The notes: generated from the letters alone by a model not told the origin. Positions 46,783 through 60,709 are shown, counted from the first letter of the stretch. The stretch is 64,000 bases of DNA from Mastigias papua (GCA_964019165.1 OZ025267.1:4574650-4638649); one strand, 5' to 3'. Translations and numbers: made by a program.

Positions 46783-49700
46783 TTAGTTAAAAATGTTACT
46801 TGTTAATACAAAGTCAGTTTTGCAAATGCAACATTTTTCCTGTAAATGATTGAGTAGCGCATCGCGAGCATCATATCGTTTTAGTTTGTCTAAACACGAC
46901 AGTAATTCAGCTATTGTCACGTTCTGGGTTCCTAAGCAATAAATGACGGATTCTGTGGGACTCTCGCCAGCTTTAATCTTGGATATCCACAGTCGAATGG
47001 TATCCTGAGAAATACTGAAATATGTCGCCACTTCTTTCCAACTGTTGGTGCCTTCAGTTTCCAAGTCCAGCTTATCCTTCAATGTCTTTTTTTCACACTC
47101 TTTGATGTCATCTAACTTTCTACCTGGTTTTTAGAAAAATGAAACATTGTCAGTGGTCGATAATGAAGCTGTTTTAGCAATTCACCGAGAATATCGGCGG
47201 TTGATTGGTAAGTAACTTTCCTCGAATGTAAACTGTATAGCAAGCTGAAGCAGAGGTATTCCGCCAAGCAAAAATCTTGAAAAGAGCATGATTTAAATGT
47301 ACACCTTATGAAGTTGAAGCAAAACGTACTGCAGAGTATTGTAGATCACAGGTGCCGAGGAGGGCTTGAGGGTACAGGGGGCTCATCTCCATTCAAAATG
47401 AACTTATATTAGTAGGGTGAGTTCCTAACTTGGTAGTGTGAGCCAAACGTTCATTACGGTTCTATGCATAGTTTGCGTGCATCACTTTCAACTTTCGAAA
47501 TATTGTCTGCTGCCATGGGAGCGGCCCATACAATTAGTTCACAGAACAGCCGCCTTCATAACTCTTAAAGACGGCACCCTTGCTATGAACGGAGGAAACA
47601 TGAGCTGTAACGAAACTCTATACATTAAAGGGTGTGCACCCAACCTCACGCATACGATCTATATATTGTGTAGAATAGCATAGATGCCAAATGTTTGAGA
47701 ATTCCCATAAGGTCTATTTTCTCCCAACCTACTTGACCAATCATCATGCAAAATGGGTCTAGTCTTAGTATTTGTGGTCAGAATCCCGCATGGTGATTGG
47801 TTAATTAGGTTGGGAGAAAATAGACCTGACAGAGCTCTCAAACATTTGGTGGCTATGCTGTGTAGAATGTGGTCGAAATATGAAATATGAAACGTTTAAC
47901 ATGTTAAAGACGCCATCACAAGAAAGCTATGTTATAGTTAAATTCAAACTCTAAATGCTTGTGTATGGGGCTTAGTACCATTGTAAGGATGGGTCGACAT
48001 GGGGACAAAACAGGTCTGATAACCATGAAATAAAGCTTTCCAGTAAACAATCGCACAAATCTCAAAAGAATGCATGGTGCTTCCAAGGTTTCCTCAAAAT
48101 TTGAAGTCTGCACTGAGCCCGTTGATATACCACAAATCTGTTTGCATTGGTTAAATACCAACTACTGATGTTGGATAACATGCTATGGAAGTGCTAAGCA
48201 GATGCTACCCATCAGCCCTTTCGAAGCTGTGGACAAGCTCAAAATTGAACTTAGAGTACATACCAAAATCGGGGTGCTCTGGATTCGAGATTTGTTTGCA
48301 GCGGTGGCAAAATATTGCTCTCTGATTTCTGCATCGCTTTGAGGCTTGTTGGCTACGTCTGCCGTCTATTCAACGAAAAGAAGATTTTGTGTGTAATCAT
48401 TCCAAACTGAGGGTATAGAACAATAGCAAGATGGAAAAATGTATTTGACATGCGCGAAAAATGCGCAGCGACCTTCATGGATACGACAATCAACCTCACT
48501 TGACAACAGGCACCATATTGAAATAGACAACATTTTGCAACAATGGAATATTGGAACGGTGGAAATCATTCATACGAACACGAAGCCAGCCTTCAGCTTG
48601 AAAGCGTAAAAAGGCAAAATTTTAATGACAGCAAATGGAAGAAAAATGAGCACATTCCAGCCATCTTCAGAAACTTAAGAAAATCAGCATTTGTTGAGAG
48701 TAACTAGGGGGATTATAGGTCCCCGAAAATAACAAAAAAAACATAACTAGGGGTTGAACTCCCTTAATCCCCCCAGCTCTACACCACTGGTGCTGGCATT
48801 ATGACCATGTCTTGTCGTATATTATGGTACCGGATATCGCAGCAAAAAAGGGACCAAAAAAGTAAGTGCTTCTATGAAGTTCTCTGTCAAGTCTCCTGTG
48901 CGACAGTATATATTTGACATCAGAGATGGCGGCCAGTTTTACAGAGAGTATAAGTAGAGCAAGTTTGTTTCCCTGCTCTGGTCGCACAAACACGCGTATT
49001 ACCTTACTATACAACAGAAAACTTTATGAGAAGCAATCGTTTGTCGAAAAATAGGGAATTTCCTATTACAAAACAGGCAAGAAGTATTTCATATCAAAAC
49101 TGATTGCTACTTATGTTAAGAATCCATTATGACATAAATAAGAGAAAGGAATAGAGAACTACTGTTCAACTCCCCTAATCCCACATATCCCATATGCAAA
49201 ATTCTACCTAAGGTGGGAAATCTAGCTTTTAAAGGGGGATGACAAGCTACCATCGATGGTCATCAAGTGATGCATTTTCATACACTCAAGCATACTTTCT
49301 AAGAAGATCTTAAGAAAGATTTACTACTGTAAAAGCCAGCATAAAAGAACCTCCCTCTTATCGACCTGGGCTAAAAGGTTTCTTATAAAAGACATATGAA
49401 TAAATTAGTAAAAATAAATAAATCATAATAAATAATTAAATTATTAAAAATTAAATTATCATAATAAAAAATATTTCCTGCTCAGTATGCATTGAGAAAT
49501 GGTCTTCTTCTCGTAAAAGAAAATTCCCAGTTTGTTTGCAGAACCAGTCAAAGCCAAAACTTCGTATCTTGTGTATACGAGTCTGAAAAATTTTAGGGTA
49601 CAGGTTCCTAACAGTTGTAGTTATTTATGGGGTTTTTTACATCATTAAAATTATGACAAAGTTAAGAAAATCTCAGTTCTTACAAAAAACGTGTAGACTG

Positions 49701-52700
49701 TAAGGAGGCTTATAGCATCAAAGTAAATAAACAAAGTATTTTACCGCTGCCATATGAAGAGTAGCCTTTGTTCAGGGAGCCTCCTCCATTGAGAAAACCG
49801 TCCATGCGTGTGAAACTAAAGTTGTGACAGTCCTGTTCAAAGTTTCGAGCCCTTCTGCTTCCCTCATCGCACTTTACAATAGGCTGGTCCAAAACTGCAG
49901 AAAAATGGCAAACACATAATGTAATTCTATTGGGTCATACTATTGTATCATTAAGGGCATCATCAGTAGCTACTAAATAATTTTTATAAGAATAACTAAA
50001 ATTTTGCTGAGTCCTAATATTCTTAAAATTTTCTATTTTGAACCTAAAATTGTTTGTGAACTGTTTTCAAATCTCAGGGATTTTAAGCATGAGCGTTCGT
50101 ATAGACTATCATAAGGCAGTCTTCACATGAGAAAACTCAGACCGATCGGATCGGTTTGAAATCTGGCAATTTTGCTTCCCACCACATGAACAATTTACGG
50201 TCGGTTTGAGTTACCCTCACTCTTGCACACACATGCGTATTTTGCAATATTCATCACACAATGTCATTTTCTTTTGTTCTGATATGACATTTCGCCCCGA
50301 AATGAAAGACTTTTCCTCTCATATGACGATTTCAGATAGACCTTAAATCTCAAGTCGATTTGTGACACCGGAATGAGTTTCATTTTGCCTTGTGAGCACA
50401 CCAAGAGCCTAGACCGCAGATCGATTTGAATTTCAAGTCGATCTAAAACTCAGACCGGTTTGAGTATGCTAATATGAGGCCTGCCGCCTAAATGTGCAAG
50501 ATTTCTGTCGCTATTCCCCATATCAGGATCATATATTTAAAGGATGCAGCCAGGGCTGTAGCAGAGGGGAGTTTAGAAGCTCAGCTCTCCTTCTACTTTT
50601 GGAAGGAAGGCTGACCCCCTTCTATTTTTCTGGGTAATGTTAAGTCATGAATGAGATTAATAAAATGTGGTCCTAATAGAAGTATACTACAGCTGATCTT
50701 CTGGTTATTACTAATAGCATACACTATTATCATTGCCGCAACCGCTATAGGTTCAGGTTAGTGGAACTGCTAGCTACTTACAAGCTTTTGAGGCCCCAAA
50801 GAGGCCCCTCAGAACTTTCCAAGGGACAGGCTTCTGCATTTAATAATGTGAAAAGACATTCGATAAACCGATATCTCTCAGCTTACAGCCAACTTATTGC
50901 CGCTTTTCTCCTTCATTGACGAAAGTATCTATTTGGGAAAACTATTTTTCAATCTTGAAAAGGACCCCAAATACATTCCTAGGGGCCTCGAGCTGTTCTG
51001 TTACGCTACTGATCATTACTCCACCAGTTTGCAATAGAATATTAATCAGTTTACGAAAACTAGGGAAGGCGTGGTCTCACCAGTGCTTTGATTTTGCCAC
51101 GTCCTTCACAAAAGAAAGAGCCCCCCCCCTTTGCACAAAGTTAGGTAACAACAACATACCACTAAAATAGTTGTGAGACGCATCATCACTGCCGAGCAAA
51201 AATGGTTCCGCTTTTAATTCTGCAATAGAATAAGAAGTGGAAATTGTTGTTATTCAAAGCGTCTACAATGGAGCTGTGGGTATAACTACAAAGTTGGGGA
51301 CAACATCTGACTGTCGATTCTATGTCTAAGCGTTTCGGATCTTTAGTATTTATTGAAAAATAGTGTCTCATGAAAAGAGTGTGTAGTCAGAGACATGCAT
51401 ACCAAAATTCATAGGAAACGCATCAAATTTAGATTTTCCAAAAAAATATAAGAAGTATATTCCTTTTCGATGATCGGTCAGTTTAATTATGCAATTATAT
51501 AAAAGTCTTTTCTTCAAAATTAGCACTTATACATGGGGTAAAAACGCCCGGGTCATTTTTCCAACAAGATCAGAAACTTTCCGACAAAATGGCAGTCTAA
51601 CCCTGTAAAGGGGTTTTTGGCCCCCCTGATCTCTTCCATCTAAACCTCTGCGTGTGGTGGTAAAACGTTTAAAAATAGGAAAGACCGATAACATTGAAAT
51701 GAATTATTCCAAGGTGGGTATTAACTTTTACTACTAGTGTTTTTATAAGGAACCATTCTATAAGGAATTTTCATACAAGGAAGGCTAACAAAATTTAATG
51801 AACCTCTACTACAAAAGACAACCAGTAGGGGATTTTTCAGTTTCTAATGTTTTTGTAACGGCAAAACATTAAGAATCAGGAAGCCAGTTCCATTTACTAC
51901 TGTCAAATTCCCATCAATGTGGTATACTCCAAATAGCAGTGTTTCATAGAGGGGTTTTGCGCTGACATATACAATCTATGGTGTCCTGGTATAAAACTTA
52001 ACACTTCTCATATCAATGTAAAACTAAAATGTCCAGCTAAAACAACGGAACTATTCAAGGACTTTTAGTAATTTAATGTGGTCAAAAGAAGTCGGAAAAT
52101 AAGCATCAAATTCAAATTCGTCACATCAAAATTCAAATTCGCCACACCGAAGTCAAATTCGTTACACCAAATTCAATGTCGTCTTAGCCACACCAAAGTC
52201 AAATTCGTTACACCAAATTCAAATTCGCCACATTAAATTCAAATTCACCACACCAAATTCGAGCTCGTCACACAAAATTCAAATTCATCGAACTGTATTT
52301 GCCAAACTCAATTCCACGTCACCACATCTTCAACAAAGGCGTTAGTCCAAGAACAGATGTAAGTCATCGGTATTAAGCAAGTTTCAAGAATTCGAGGAAC
52401 AGAGAGTCACGGCAAGAGTGAGACAAGAGCTGAATGGAGTTGGAAGTCGGTTTTTAAATCTTTTCTTCTGAGTGTATAAACTCATTTTAATATGGGTATA
52501 TTTACCAAAAATGTAAGAATCACTTTATTCTGTATTTATATCCTTCAAAGCAGTACGTCTTAATACTTATAGCCTCCATATTCAATATGAATCTACGTGA
52601 GGAACAAAATCTATCTTTTGATAGCAGGTTACCTACACATGCTTCACATTGTAGCAAACACCTTTCTTCATCCTCCTCGTCAGCTATGTTTCAGCTGTTT

Positions 52701-55700
52701 CCTTAGCTTATTCATTTCGCCCTGGTTTTGGATCAACGCTTTGTTGAAGTTGTGGCAAATTTGAATCTGATGTATTGAATTGAATTTGGTGTGAGCTTGT
52801 GAACCACCGTAAAGAAGAGCGTGACTTTTGATTTTTCAATTTATAGGTTCTAACTTAAGAATAAGACTTAGGTCCGGACCAGTCTCCTCAACGCATCCAC
52901 TCCCTCCCCCCGCTCCCTGATAAAATTTGACAAAAATTGTCACCTCCACCGAGATCCGGATTAAAATATTGTGAATCTGACACCACTGCTTCATCTTTTG
53001 CCTTCCTGTCCTCATCGCCATCTTCGTCCCCATCATATTCATCTGCTTCTTTAGTGCTTTCGACAGTCAATGGAGTACGGTTGCTTTCTATGTCTTCAAA
53101 GTTCATCTGCGTGGGTTTTGGCTGATTTCCTTTACTCTTCATAGACTTTGTTAGTATAACAACTAACATGACCACAATCACCACTCCAGACAGCACAGCT
53201 ATCAACAGTAAACTTCGACCCAAGTGATTTTCTGTATAAGAAAGAATAATTTTTGTATTAGTTGTTGAAGAATGTTAATCGTTATACTACACCCAGGCAA
53301 GAGGTCAAGGGGAGTACCAGGGCATTGCTGACCCCACCAAGAATGCAGACTTTCATTTATTAGTTTAGTTAAACTACGTTTTAATACCAACTGTAAATAA
53401 ATTAGTTATTATTATTATTATTACCCTGCCAAAAATTGCAAGACAACAGCAAGTTTTAAGATATAGAAGACATAGAGCATTTGACGTAATACAATCTGTG
53501 GTTCTGAGTAGCAACCAATGTATCAGTGATAATATTTTGACAAGATTGTACTCTCTAGTTCTCAATAGTGCGGGGCATCAAAAAAATTCAGCTTCGAGAT
53601 ATCTGCTTGACTTTGTCGCCCCCCCCCCACATTTCGAATAGCAGCTTAGACTGATTAAGATTAATGCAAAAGTTAGACAAAATTAACTTCAACGAAATTT
53701 CAATTTAGCGAAAACACCCTTTCGCTAAAATCGTTAAAATAATTAACACCAAACGTAAAAATAACTAAACGTAAGACGTAAAAATTAAACGGCCTAAGGT
53801 ATGCTACACGATCACATGAAAAAGAGCCAAACTGTGATAGAGAATGAAGGACAGGACAATAATATACTTTTAACTGAATAGGTTCAAAGGTTCAAAATCG
53901 CTTAAATTTACGAATTATGCACGGTCTAAAACAGAGGTTTTGCTTTTGTCAGTTATTTTCGAATGCGAACCAAGTGTGGATTTGATACGCACACAACCAT
54001 GGCTGGCTATAGGAAAATTTGACCATTTAAAAAATTTTGCCAACGAAAGAGTTGCATATCCAGGAGATGCCAAGGACTAAATTGGGATTAATGGATAAAC
54101 AGAGCAGAAATAAAGCTTTCAGATTAAGAGTTTAACAGCATAGTATGCTATAGATACAAGATAACTCACTTGAAATAGTTTCAATTCTAGTGCTAATGCG
54201 GGTATGCAACTGAAGGCCTGCTGTGGATTGGGCAGTGTAGTCTCCACCACTTCGAGTAACAGTTGTCGAGTGCGGTCCCAATGACGTAGCAGGTAATACT
54301 CGATTGGTACTTTGTATCAATGGCTCTGAAGAATGGTACCTCTGTACAGATGACTTTGTGATTGGTAAAGTGGATGTATTCATGACAGTACTTCTCACAA
54401 GCTGCTTAGTAGTAGTACCATTTTTGGTTGACAAAACGCTCTTCACAGTTGCAACCGTAGTTGTAGCCGTAGTTGTAACCGTAGTCCCAATGTGAGTCAA
54501 GGGTACACAGATATCTTTGTCATTACTATGGTACCTGGCAAAGCAGACGCACAGAGATAGAAATAAATAAGTGTTGCATGATACGCACTCATCTCGTAAT
54601 AATAATAATTGCTTTCTAAACTTCTGATATCTGATATAATATTTAATATAAATATAAAAATCCCACTACTATCAGGTAATTCTAGCAATAATACTAAAAA
54701 TAATAACATCAATAATAAATAATAATAAGATTTACTTAAAGATGGCGATTGCCATAGCGATAAAGCCAATTAAAGCCAACTATACAACAAATCCTGATTT
54801 GTACAAAGTGTGTTCTTTAAGAACAAAAAAATGAGGCTGTAGCACAAAGAACGTCCTTTTCAATAAATTTGCGCATACAGAATAGAACGTACAGGATAAA
54901 CAAGTGCTACACATCAGACTTTGTACCCACTTTCTACTTTTCTCCTTCCTCTGCACAAGGCTTCCGCTCTACTTCTTGTATTCTGAGGAGTTTTGTCTTG
55001 TAAAATAACTTCATTGGGGCTGCTCTTTCCTACTCTCTCCTCCTACCAACTCGCAAAATTTACGATTGCCTTCTTGAATTCATTATCTCTCTTTCTCTAG
55101 TAATATTTCCAGCATGGAAAGAAAGCAATGTCCAGTGCACAGAGAAGACAATTGGTGCACAAGGTGATGCAAGAGATGGCGCTAAAGAGTTATTCTTATT
55201 GCCTATAGTACGAAAACAATAACCTTTTGGTGCACACCAACACTTGATGACTATGCTGTCCAGTTCACAGAAATCTTGCATTCAAAATCTCTCTTTTAAA
55301 TTGCTCGGACTACAAAAAGCTACATGCCAATATCCCGCCCCCGTGGGCGAACTAAGACCAATGGACTGCGTAACAGAATTTCCTATGGTATTCAGAATAA
55401 ATGAATTCTGAACTGAAGACTAATTTTATCAATGTAGGCAATCACGTTCTTGTATCTGGTAAATTTTGCTGATTGAGAATACTAATAGAATGGCAAAAAT
55501 ATCATTTGGTGTGTCACACAGCACACCCAGTAGATAGTCGTCAGAACCATGACCTCTCCCCCTCACTCCAATGAAACAACATAAAAAATGGTGATGAGAA
55601 TATAATATGATGGAACCAGCTCTACATACCCTGCTGGACAATCTTCACAAATTGCATCGGCAGTCTCGGTACAACGCCTTTTGAATTGCCTATCTTTGCA

Positions 55701-58700
55701 TTCCTTGCACGGTAAGCACGTGCGGCTATTAGCACTGTATTCATTTTGTTGACATTTCTTGCACATTGATTTTCCAGGTATTCTATTACCATGTGCATCG
55801 TAACCGCAGTTCTGTTCAAGGATTTTACCTGGCTCACACGTATGGTTGCATGGTATGCAATTGCCTTCTTTTGTTGCGTGATAAAAATGATTGCAGAACC
55901 TTGTTGTCACCACTGATGTGATCTTTTGGGAACAATAAAACAATGTATCTCCTGAAAATGCTGTTTTCAAATAATATGAGTTCATTGTTGCTAGTATTCA
56001 TCGCTATGATTCAACTAAGGCCCAGCCTGGAAATTTATTCCGGGACCATTCAAAAAGTACGTAACGGTAGGGGGGGTTAGTATGTGCCAATTTTAGACTG
56101 TTATGAAAAATATTGGCTAGGGGTCTAAAGTTACTTTTGCTATGTAATACTAAAATTTTAACGCAATGTTTTAACTTTTTCATTTTTTGATTAAGGCCTT
56201 CTAAAATACTCAAATAAAGAAAGAGCGACCTAATGAAGCTTCAGTCTTGTATTATCTCCCATCAATCTTAAATTTCAGAGAATTTGAGACTTCATTTAAT
56301 GATCTTCCAGAATATATTCTTCTAAAAAATGTAAGGATGGTGTTGTGGAGGGTGGGGGTTTCATGCCAGAATGCTACATAACAAAGAGGGAGTATCAGCT
56401 TGAGTGTGACAAGCTGTTACATAGGGATGGGGTGGGAGGGGGGTCAAAATAACAATTTTTCCGTTACGTACTTTTGAATGATCCCATGAGAGTGTAGGAC
56501 CTACAATTTACTAACAAATGGGTATGGCTCCCATGATTGAAGATTATCTGCTCAAAATGCATATGAAGTATTCAAGAATTTGTGGGCAAATTGTGTGAAC
56601 CTATGAATGCAAAACCTACAGATTTTGCCGAAGGAAATGGCAAATATGTGTTATTCAGTTCATAAATTGCTTTTTCTTATATCAAATATTAAGTAAAATA
56701 AAAGATACTTTTTTCTTTGCACCATCTACAACAGGAGGGACGCAAATCATAAAACATTAAAAGATAAAAAGATTAAAATGAATAAATTTAAGCTAACATT
56801 ATGTATAACATAGCATGCAAGAGAATCAGGACTTCATCTTGATATTGCAGATATGGTTTTGAATATTTCATAATTCTTGGGAGATGTGATTTCAATGGAA
56901 AGATCATTCCACAGCTTATCACCCTTATGTGAGAACTATTTTATCCAAAGTCGATTTGTAATGAGGAACAGCTACAATCACTCTTGGTATTTGTGCCAAA
57001 TGCACAAAGAAAGAATCTGTGTCTTAGTTGTGGGCCTAAGAATTCGATAAAAACGTCCTGCCCTCATTCGTTCCTTCTCCTATCCTCCCGCTCTACCAAC
57101 GACAACAACCTAAATCTCAATGCATAAATTAATTAACATATGTCAATCAAATATAGCGTCCACTTCGCAACAAAACAAATACCTGTAAATATAAAGATTT
57201 CGGACAGTATTGACCGACTTATATACCATTTTCAAGGTTTCGGATTCGATCAGTTCATTTATGGTGGGTGAACCAAGTTTCCTGACGATCTTAAGAACAG
57301 AAGCATTATAGGCACTGTTTGTGACAATTCTTGCTGATCTGTTTTGGAGCTTTTGTAATTTATTGATAGCATAGATGCCCGGAACTCCCCATACCGGGCA
57401 ACTGTATCTGAAGTAGGGTTCTACTAAACCCCGATACATGTTTTGTACCGTGGCTATAGGCAGATACTTCTCTGAGAAACGTAACATCCCTATTCCTCTT
57501 GAAACCTGTTTATTCACTAGTGAAAATTGTTCGTCAAAGCTCAATTGTCTATCCACAATCACCCCAAGGTATTTAATATTTTCTACAATGCAAATATTTT
57601 CATCACTTACAACAAGAGCGGACTGGCTATGAAATCTTTATAGATGAATTTCACGTCACTAATTCAAATACTTTCATGCCTAGTCATGCTCTATGCAGAT
57701 TTGGGAAGGTAGAAAACCATGAAAAGTTTTCATCGAGTCTCTTCATTGTACTTTCATTAGATTTTCTCTGATTTTCACTTGCACAAAAAAAAACCAGGAT
57801 ACACCATAATCAGAGATACCATCCGGTTCGTTCACTCAAGTTCTATCCTCGAAGATACGGCCCTGGCATGGCGCTCATGAGACAGGGTGCTAACTACAGA
57901 GGGGCGCATTACAGAACATCGTCAATGCGGTATAATACAAAAAGCCTACCTATCAGCAGATTGGAAGCTGTAGTGAAGCTCGATAACAACTATTTTCTTC
58001 TGACTTTCCATAAATCTCATTGTACACTAATCTCAGTAACTATATTCAAAAACACGTCTACTTTCCAAAACGACACTCTCAAAAATCTCCTATCTCACCT
58101 GTCAACAGGGGCCTAAATTCTATAAAGCACTTCCTCACAAAGCGAAGCTGATACCTCACCACAAAGCAATGCGACAATAGAGAGTTCAAATGGTCTATCC
58201 AGCGTTATTTGTTTCTCTTTTTCGATGCTATTCCACCTATACTGACGTAAAATCTATAAATGTCTTCTTTTCAGATATCTTAACCGCTCCCTGTATAACG
58301 GAGCTATGAAGATAATACATGAATTATCTATTTTGATGGTGGTCGACCATATGGTTACAATTGTACTCTTTTATGCTTAATTGTAGGGAGGTCAAATTAC
58401 AATGGGGGACACTTTTCTAGATTTTCATAAAGTGGGGTCAAATTAAATGACCTACTGGGAAAATCAAAAATAAATCCTTAAAATGGGGGGGGGAGATAAA
58501 TATGGAGTAAAGATAAAGTAATATAAAGTCAGTAAAGATGGAGTTTAAAAAGAACAAGAAGTTCTCTATCGCAGTCAAGAAAAGGTAGGAGAAGCAGCTG
58601 TTGCCAACAAGCAGAAACTTGAAGAAGAAAAACCTGCTTGTGACTGAAATGCAAAGACACTTAAATGGGGGTCATTACAATATCCTATGGAGGGTGGACA

Positions 58701-60354
58701 ATTTCAAAAAATGCAATACAACCCCCTACGATACAAGTCAATCCCCATAGAAAATTTAATTGTTGATAAAATAATAAGTTGATAAAAGTAAAATGGACTG
58801 AGCACTTAATAACTTCGTTGCAAAACTAGCCTCAATTTCTACTCAAGGCAGAAGCAGGGCCACCGAGATCTTACTTGGAGCCGGGGTAAATTGGGAAATG
58901 GAGCCCCTGATGACGTCATCACGAAATCAGAGAGCCACCAAAGAATCATTTGATTGCTATTGAGGTCCGGGCAGGTACGCCTGCACGCACGGAGGGCAGG
59001 AGGCAAGGTTCCTAATGAGGGCACATTATAAACACTTTTGTACTAAAATAATTAAGTCCTTGGAAAGGGCAGAAGGGGTAGCTGCCCCCTGCCCCCTCCC
59101 CCAGCATAAGCGTCCCTGGGTCCGGACAATCTGCTTCCCTGGTCCCTACCCCCATCCTTCTCTAGGCGGCACTGAAGACTGCCCACTTCCTCTATTGCCT
59201 GTCAGATTTTCCCTGGCATGTAATTTTATTTGCAAAACAGTGGTGGCCATCATTTGCTAATCGCAAAGCGGATTTAGGAGCATTGGGTTTCACTTTCGTT
59301 TTTAATTCATCGCCATTTTAGACATGTCCAGCCTAGTCGTCTATCTTGGACTATACCTGTCAGCTGTTTCTTGCTTCCTATCTATGTGATTAGAACAATA
59401 TTGGGCTATACCAAAATTTTCAGAGCCCTAAACTTTCAGAGGTCAGGAAAGGATCAGGGTTTCAACAGGAAGCTCTTTGCATTTGATGAGAAAATTGATT
59501 TCATACGCGACCTCAATTAAGTGCAACTTTCTTATTTACTGGCTGGTTTCTCTTTATTGACAGATCGTTATTCGCTTGTTTCGTACAGGGTTGTCCAACG
59601 CGTGGCCCGCTTGGCCTACAGGGTTGTCCAACAAGGTTTTCCACACTGCGGCCCGCCATATTGTCTGGTGTGGGCCGCGTTGAGATAAAGTTTCTAAATT
59701 TTTTTGTCATAATCTTTCCATCTTCATAATATGTATTATATAAGTGGCCCTCTGTCTATGACCTAAATCTGAAAATGGCCCTCCGAGAAAAAGTTTGAAC
59801 AACCCTGGTTTAGACTTAGGGACGATTGTAAGCCTGAAAAGGCCCCGAGCAAATTATTATTAAGTGCCCCGGACTGTAATCCATTGAAACTAGTCCTCGT
59901 AGTCTTTTTCAAATGACAATGTCCGCTCACGATATCGTATTTCAAAGTAATATCAGACGTCGCTTTCAAACCAAGCAAAGCGTCATGCTGAAATGCAAAG
60001 GCAGTCGCTAGTATGCTGCGGAGTTCAACAGCTTCTCCTCCAAAGCGAGAGAACGAGACACGGATGGAAGAAAATATTGGACTATACAACGGTGGAGTCT
60101 AGCGTTAGCACAGGTTATTTCTTTAAAAATAATTTACACCGTTGTTTGTTGTGCCTGAATAGTTAGCTATGACAACAAGTTCAAAAATGAAAGTTAACAC
60201 AAAGGTTGCCATGTTATATTTTTCTTCACACGGGGTTCATAACAAAACGATACATATCTGGCACGAAGATAAAGTACAATGCTGTGAGAAATACCTGTAG
60301 AATGCATAAGGTGAAGAGAAGAAAATATGTAATCGTATTCATCGCTGCGCTCAT
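46783..60354 (-). CDS. EDAR/TROY-like TNF receptor with death domain
   Basis: Type I membrane receptor predicted to signal through a death domain. Exons on the minus strand: 60354-60295 (signal peptide, MSAAMNTITYFLLFTLCILQ), 55922-55630, 54534-54170, 53231-52944, 51219-51160, 49894-49745, 48365-48264 and 47123-46783 (stop); phases agree at every join and give about 552 residues. Exon 2 holds cysteine-rich repeats, with the CGYD...C..C pattern and CKKCQQNEYSANSRTCLPCK resembling XEDAR/EDAR/TROY. Exon 3 is a Thr/Ser-rich stalk of about 120 residues, probably O-glycosylated. Exon 4 has the membrane helix (LLLIAVLSGVVIVVMLVVIL), then an acidic stretch. Exon 8 is a death domain (WKEVATYFSISQDTIRLWIS ... 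LLNHL). Introns from exon 3 on are phase 1. Exon 1 is inferred from its signal peptide and phase; an alternative acceptor for exon 2 is at 55951, and exon 7 could also start at 48358. Ligand and adaptor are unknown. Confidence 0.83.
47693..47845 (+). mobile_element. Palindromic MITE family, copy 3
   Basis: Inverted arms GGTCTATTTTCTCCCAACCT and AGGTTGGGAGAAAATAGACC are perfectly complementary over 20 bp. Lies in the last intron of the TNF receptor gene. It is the best preserved of the three copies. Confidence 0.7.
52105..52310 (+). repeat. Minisatellite, unit about 20 bp
   Basis: About ten units of the CACACCAAATTCAAATTCGC type with small changes, in the intron between TNF receptor exons 4 and 5. 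Confidence 0.8.
56042..56485 (+). mobile_element. MITE with GTACGTAACGG termini, about 444 bp
   Basis: Left end GGGACCATTCAAAAAGTACG, right end the near-complement CGTACTTTTGAATGATCCC. Non-coding, in TNF receptor intron 1. The end layout (GGG..TTCAA..TACGTAACG) resembles the 168-bp MITE at 8914. Confidence 0.65.
57143..57640 (-). mobile_element. LINE ORF2 C-terminal fragment in TNF receptor intron 1
   Basis: Open for about 140 codons on the minus strand. It contains the post-palm region of a non-LTR reverse transcriptase (KYLGVIVDRQLSFDEQFSLV, then YRGLVEPYFRYSCPVWG and KLQKLQNRSARIVT). It lacks the upstream catalytic YADD block and starts mid-domain, so it is a 5'-truncated copy. Confidence 0.75.
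58120..59580. other. TNF receptor intron 1, no features recognised
   Basis: Purine-rich and G-tract sequence, short open frames only. The GC-rich block at 58850-59170 may be an old DNA transposon. Confidence 0.4.
59585..59812 (+). mobile_element. hAT-like MITE with CAGGGTTGTCCAAC termini
   Basis: The left terminal motif CAGGGTTGTCCAAC occurs twice (about 59586 and 59616); the right end reads TTGAACAACCCTG near 59812. GC-rich GCGGCCCGCC blocks lie inside, as in widespread hAT non-autonomous elements. The doubled left end suggests a nested copy or internal duplication. Confidence 0.6.
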
Positions 60355-60709
60355 CTGTCCGTCATCCACTTCGTGTTCTAACGCAGGCCGTCTGGAATCT
60401 CAACAGACCTGATACGGTATACCGTACACCTTCCCAGTTTCGCTTTGACAAATGAAAGGGGTGTGCACGTCCTTCAGAGAAAACAATTGATTTCAAAGTG
60501 AAAGTACGTGCACGTGCGGGGTAAACAACAATGTTATCCTTTATCCGTCTACAATGCGATCTCAGCAAGAGACTTGACCTGCGGATAAGAGCGGAGGAGT
60601 TGTTTTTCTCCATCCAGGAGTGTCAGCTACTCTTCTTGGAATTCGCACCAAGCGCCCATGACTTCTACAATATATGGAAAGAGACCAGCACACGCGATTG
60701 TTTTTATAA

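Noticed and set aside
50130..50480. Possible MITE with CTCAGACCGATCGG-like blocks
   Set aside because: The inverted match between the ends is too weak and no target duplication could be seen.
52105..52310. CRISPR-like array
   Set aside because: The units are directly abutting and degenerate with no unique spacers, and the DNA is animal nuclear.
60303..60412. Plus-strand frame starting with a signal-peptide-like hydrophobic segment
   Set aside because: It overlaps, antisense, the minus-strand signal peptide exon that ends in a proper donor and fits the TNF receptor; the plus frame has a stop and no donor.
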